Assembly: GCA_019421385.1 (NCBI GenBank)
Contig: JAHZFK010000004.1
Span: forward strand, 1-8,887
Length of the DNA: 8,887 nt
Direction: 5' to 3'
Origin: Clostridiales bacterium
GTDB lineage: Bacteria; Bacillota; Clostridia; Oscillospirales; Butyricicoccaceae
Shown here: positions 6,585-8,887 of the stretch, piece after piece
How positions within the stretch are numbered: the stretch's first letter is position 1
How the letters are laid out: each line of letters opens with the position of its first letter
Notes under the pieces: model-generated
The model's input: only the letters and a program-made list of their open reading frames with translations
What the model was told of the DNA's origin: nothing
Databases searched by the model: none
Position numbers and translations under genes: made by a program

Positions 6585-6732
6585 GCATAACCGCTCTGTC
6601 CGCACAGTCACCCATGCGTTTTAACAGTCTGCTCACGACCAACCCACTCATGGCCGAAGGGCACCCGCCGAAGCCTTCGATTAACCCTTTCCTCGTCAAC
6701 TGCGATACCGGCTGCACCGCAGTTCTGGCGCT
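6585..6732 (-). ncRNA. glmS ribozyme: glmS ribozyme (GlcN-6-P-activated self-cleaving riboswitch)
   Basis: The glmS leader carries the conserved core of the glmS ribozyme, which in the known class cleaves its own mRNA when GlcN-6-P binds, lowering glmS expression. The expected cleavage is A6732|G6731, followed by GCGCC (6731-6727). P2 is AACTGCG (6724-6718) with CGCAGTT (6704-6698). The invariant GACGAGG (6697-6691), AGGGTTAATCGA (6688-6677) and TTCGGCGGGTGCCC (6672-6659) follow in order. A P3-like stem pairs CGGCCA (6656-6651) with TGGTCG (6641-6636). P4 can be drawn as GCAGACT (6632-6626) with GGTTATGC (6592-6585, one bulge). It encloses TTAAAA, a hairpin CGCAT/GTGCG (6618-6614 with 6605-6601) and the conserved AGAGC (6597-6593). 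The core is about 148 bases, normal for the class. It explains most of the 307-base gap between glmM and glmS. Confidence 0.95.
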
Positions 6733-6739
6733 TTATCCG

Positions 6740-6757
6740 CTATTCACTTGTCGCCAT
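6740..6757 (-). other. Possible five-codon leader ORF (MATSE) before the ribozyme
   Basis: ATG GCG ACA AGT GAA TAG at 6757-6740, preceded by the strong SD-like GAAGGAAGGTGAG (about 6775-6763) with a 9-base spacer from GGAAGG. The stop lies only 7 bases before the ribozyme cleavage site. It may be a translated leader peptide or a chance arrangement; no protein evidence is possible at this length. Confidence 0.3.
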
Positions 6758-6785
6758 ATGCTCTCACCTTCCTTCAAACGAAACA

Positions 6786-6812
6786 AGGTGGATGCGAAAA
6801 CCACATCCACCT
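6786..6812 (-). terminator. Probable terminator after glmM
   Basis: A 9-bp stem AGGTGGATG / CATCCACCT with a 9-base loop starts 17 bases after the glmM stop. The following minus-strand tract is TGTTTCGTTT, an interrupted U-tract, so termination may be incomplete. No convincing promoter is seen between this hairpin and the ribozyme, so read-through from glmM may supply glmS mRNA. Confidence 0.65.
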
Positions 6813-6829
6813 CCGTTGGCTCTTTCCTA

Positions 6830-8182
6830 TTATACGACAGACTCGATGACTTTGGCAACCCTTTTTGCCAAAGTATCTACCTGCTCACTGTTCTTGCCTT
6901 CCACCATGACGCGAACAAGCGCCTCTGTACCGGAGGGACGCACCAGAATGCGGCCGTTTTCCGCCAGCTCCGCCGATGCCTCGTCAATTGCTGCCTTGAC
7001 CTCCGGCAGCTCCTGCAAGGTAGCCTTCTTATCATTGGGAACCTTGACGTTAATCATCAGCTGCGGCCACGGCACCACTTCCGCCGCGATTTCCGAGCAC
7101 TTCTTGCCGCTCGCCTTGAGAATCGACATGAATTGCAGCGCGGTCAGCTCGCCGTCACCCGTCGAAGCATACTCCAAGAAAATGACATGACCGGACTGTT
7201 CGCCGCCCAGGATATATCCCTTTTGCAGCATCATTTCCAGCACGTAGCGGTCACCTACATTGGAGCATTCAATGCGCATACCGTTCTTTTCCGCATAGGC
7301 GTGCAGACCCATATTCGACAGAACAGTCGCGACGAATGCACCGCCGCGCAGCTTGCCTTCCTTCTTCATGTGGGCTGCGCACACCGCCATGATGCGGTCG
7401 CCGTCCAGCTCTTCGCCCGTCTCGTCAACGATCAGGCAGCGGTCGGCATCGCCGTCAAACGCCACGCCCAAATCAAAGCTGCCGTTTCGCACACGCTTTT
7501 TCAATTGCTCCAAATGCGTCGAACCGCAATTATCGTTGATGTTGATGCCGTCGGGCTCATAAAAACGGATTTCCGCCTTACACTCGACCAAACGCATCAA
7601 ACGCTCGACCGTCGTCGAGGATGCACCATTTGCGCAGTCCACCGCGACACGCAGACCCGACAAATCGCCTCGAATGGTTTCCGCCAGATGATCGGTATAT
7701 TCCACCACCGGATCGATTTTGCTTTTGATCACGCGGCCCAACTTTTCATGGGTCATCTTCGGAATGGACTCAAAATCGTCGATCAAATCTTCGATCTTCG
7801 CCTCGATTGCATCGGGCAGCTTATAGCCGTTGCCTGCAAAAATCTTAATACCGTTATACTCAAACGAGTTATGGCTTGCCGAAATGACGATGCCTGCATC
7901 CGCCTTGTGCTTAATCGTTAAAAACGCCACCGCCGGTGTCGGAATAACGCCAAGCAGTTCCACATCCGCACCGACTGAACAAATACCGGCCACCAGCGCA
8001 TTCTCCAGCATATCCGAAGAGATACGCGTATCCTTGCCGATCAGCAGCTTAGCCTTGCCAGAATGCGTCGCCTCCTGCGTCAGCGCATAAGCAGCAGCAG
8101 CGCCAATCTTAAAGGCAAGCAATGCATCCAGTTCCAGATTTGCTACACCGCGGACGCCGTCAGTCCCGAAATATCTACCCAA
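6830..8182 (-). CDS. glmM: Phosphoglucosamine mutase GlmM (TTG start)
   Basis: Interconverts glucosamine-6-phosphate and glucosamine-1-phosphate, the step after GlmS on the way to UDP-GlcNAc; cytoplasmic, magnesium-dependent. The 450-residue protein has all alpha-D-phosphohexomutase signatures: RYFGTDGVRG (3-12), the active-site ISASHN with phosphoserine Ser103 (100-105), metal-binding DGDADR (243-248), sugar-binding GGEQSGH (326-332) and phosphate-binding RPSGTE (415-420). Length equals the family norm (445-450). The frame is open further upstream to an ATG at 8284, but that would overlap ruvB and add 34 unrelated residues. The family start M-G-R-Y-F-G-T-D-G falls on TTG at 8182, with GGGTG seven bases upstream, so a TTG start is called. 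It follows ruvB by 37 bases with no visible promoter or terminator, so the two are probably cotranscribed. Confidence 0.97.
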   Translation of the reverse strand: MGRYFGTDGVRGVANLELDALLAFKIGAAAAYALTQEATHSGKAKLLIGKDTRISSDMLENALVAGICSVGADVELLGVIPTPAVAFLTIKHKADAGIVISASHNSFEYNGIKIFAGNGYKLPDAIEAKIEDLIDDFESIPKMTHEKLGRVIKSKIDPVVEYTDHLAETIRGDLSGLRVAVDCANGASSTTVERLMRLVECKAEIRFYEPDGININDNCGSTHLEQLKKRVRNGSFDLGVAFDGDADRCLIVDETGEELDGDRIMAVCAAHMKKEGKLRGGAFVATVLSNMGLHAYAEKNGMRIECSNVGDRYVLEMMLQKGYILGGEQSGHVIFLEYASTGDGELTALQFMSILKASGKKCSEIAAEVVPWPQLMINVKVPNDKKATLQELPEVKAAIDEASAELAENGRILVRPSGTEALVRVMVEGKNSEQVDTLAKRVAKVIESVV

Positions 8183-8219
8183 TATAAAACACCCAACTTT
8201 CTTATTATTAACGGCGGTC

Positions 8220-8887
8220 TTACAGTATTTGCTGCCCGTCCGCCGGTTCCATATGCATATGACGATAAGCCTGCACCGTGACACACCGCCCGCGCGGCGT
8301 ACGGCTTAGAAAACCGATCTGCATCAGATACGGCTCATAAACATCTTCGAGCGTAATCGCTTCTTCACCAATCGTTGCTGCCAGCGTATCCAGCCCAACG
8401 GGGCCTCCCCCGTAATTGAGCATGATGCTCTTAAGCATCCGCCGATCCACATTGTCAAGCCCAAGCTCATCAATTTCAAGCGCGCGCAGCGCCATATCCG
8501 CGCTGGCTTTGTCGATCGTACCCGTACCGCGCACCTGCGCAAAATCGCGTACCCGGCGAAGCAGCCGATTGGCAATACGCGGCGTGCCACGGCTGCGGCG
8601 CGCAATCTCAAAGGCACCCTCATGCTCACATGGCACATTCAGGATACCTGCCGAGCGCTCTACGATTTGGCAAAGCTCCTCCGGCGAATACAACTCCAAG
8701 CGGAGCATGACACCAAAGCGGTCACGCAAAGGGCTGGTCATCTGTCCCGCGCGCGTTGTCGCACCAATCAGCGTGAACCGCGGCAGATCAATTCGGATCG
8801 AGCGAGCCGACGGCCCCTTGCCGATGATGATATCCAACGCGTAATCCTCCATCGCAGGATAGAGTATCTCCTCGACCGCGCGGTCGA
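8220..8887 (-). CDS. ruvB: Holliday junction branch-migration helicase RuvB, 5' part outside window
   Basis: The AAA+ motor of the RuvABC complex, which drives branch migration of Holliday junctions in recombination and repair. The visible 221 residues are the C-terminal two-thirds; about 115 residues, including the Walker A and B motifs, lie beyond the right edge. The frame enters as DRAVEEILYPAMEDYALDII, then GKGPSARSIR, sensor 1 GATTR and the arginine-finger segment PLRDRFG. The lid domain follows (GTPRIANRLLRRVRDFAQ). The winged-helix DNA-binding domain includes LDTLAATIGE, YEPYLMQIGFLSRTPRGR and the usual short tail. An internal ATG at 8852 is not the start, because family sequence continues upstream to the edge. 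ruvA is normally the neighbour upstream but is not visible. glmM follows after 37 bases, a less usual partner. Confidence 0.97.
   Translation of the reverse strand, partial: DRAVEEILYPAMEDYALDIIIGKGPSARSIRIDLPRFTLIGATTRAGQMTSPLRDRFGVMLRLELYSPEELCQIVERSAGILNVPCEHEGAFEIARRSRGTPRIANRLLRRVRDFAQVRGTGTIDKASADMALRALEIDELGLDNVDRRMLKSIMLNYGGGPVGLDTLAATIGEEAITLEDVYEPYLMQIGFLSRTPRGRCVTVQAYRHMHMEPADGQQIL

Noticed and set aside
6523..6717. A 65-residue N-terminal extension of GlmS
   Set aside because: The glutaminase nucleophile must be the residue after Met in MCGIVG, and the upstream bases form the ribozyme.
6614..7921. A 435-codon open frame on the plus strand
   Set aside because: It is antisense to glmM and the ribozyme. 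Its translation has no family motif and has the low-complexity look of a codon-bias shadow. GlmM on the other strand has all catalytic motifs.
1..8887. Mobile elements, CRISPR arrays, tRNA/rRNA genes, toxin-antitoxin or defence systems
   Set aside because: I found no regularly spaced repeats, transposase motifs, long terminal inverted repeats or tRNA-like arms; all of the long frames are accounted for by housekeeping genes.

Overview
The window is ordinary chromosomal DNA of a Gram-positive, very probably spore-forming member of the Clostridia. An Oscillospirales/Ruminococcaceae-like lineage is my best guess, made from gene content and the moderately GC-rich codon use and not proven. The indicators are a SigH-type sporulation sigma factor, a glmS ribozyme, a TrmK/Nif3/RqcH cluster, a DUF1858 protein and a double CxxC zinc-ribbon protein. 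All nine recognisable genes lie on the minus strand, so transcription runs from high to low coordinates.

Layout in the direction of transcription: (1) the 3' part of ruvB (Holliday-junction helicase), then glmM (phosphoglucosamine mutase, TTG start), closed by a hairpin at 6786-6812. (2) A 307-base non-coding stretch (6523-6829), mostly filled by a glmS-class self-cleaving ribozyme whose cleavage site is between 6732 and 6731, followed by glmS (glucosamine-6-phosphate synthase). (3) A consensus sigma-A promoter (TTGACA, 17-base spacer, TATAAT) in front of sigH. (4) A small zinc-ribbon gene ending at an intrinsic terminator. (5) A DUF1858 redox-disulfide gene with its own good promoter and terminator. 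(6) A tightly packed trmK - nif3-like - rqcH group, with an ATGA overlap and then an SD overlapping a stop codon; rqcH runs off the left edge.

Functional themes are cell-wall precursor synthesis (GlmS makes GlcN-6-P, GlmM converts it to GlcN-1-P, and the ribozyme feeds GlcN-6-P back on glmS mRNA), translation quality control and tRNA modification (RqcH, TrmK), recombination (RuvB), and developmental transcription (SigH). I see no mobile element, CRISPR array, tRNA, rRNA or phage gene. No undescribed system is evident. The points worth a second look are in the non-coding DNA: the ribozyme leader with a five-codon mini-ORF just upstream, a terminator that touches the trmK ribosome-binding site, the very short sigH leader, and small inverted repeats next to the two small cysteine-protein genes.
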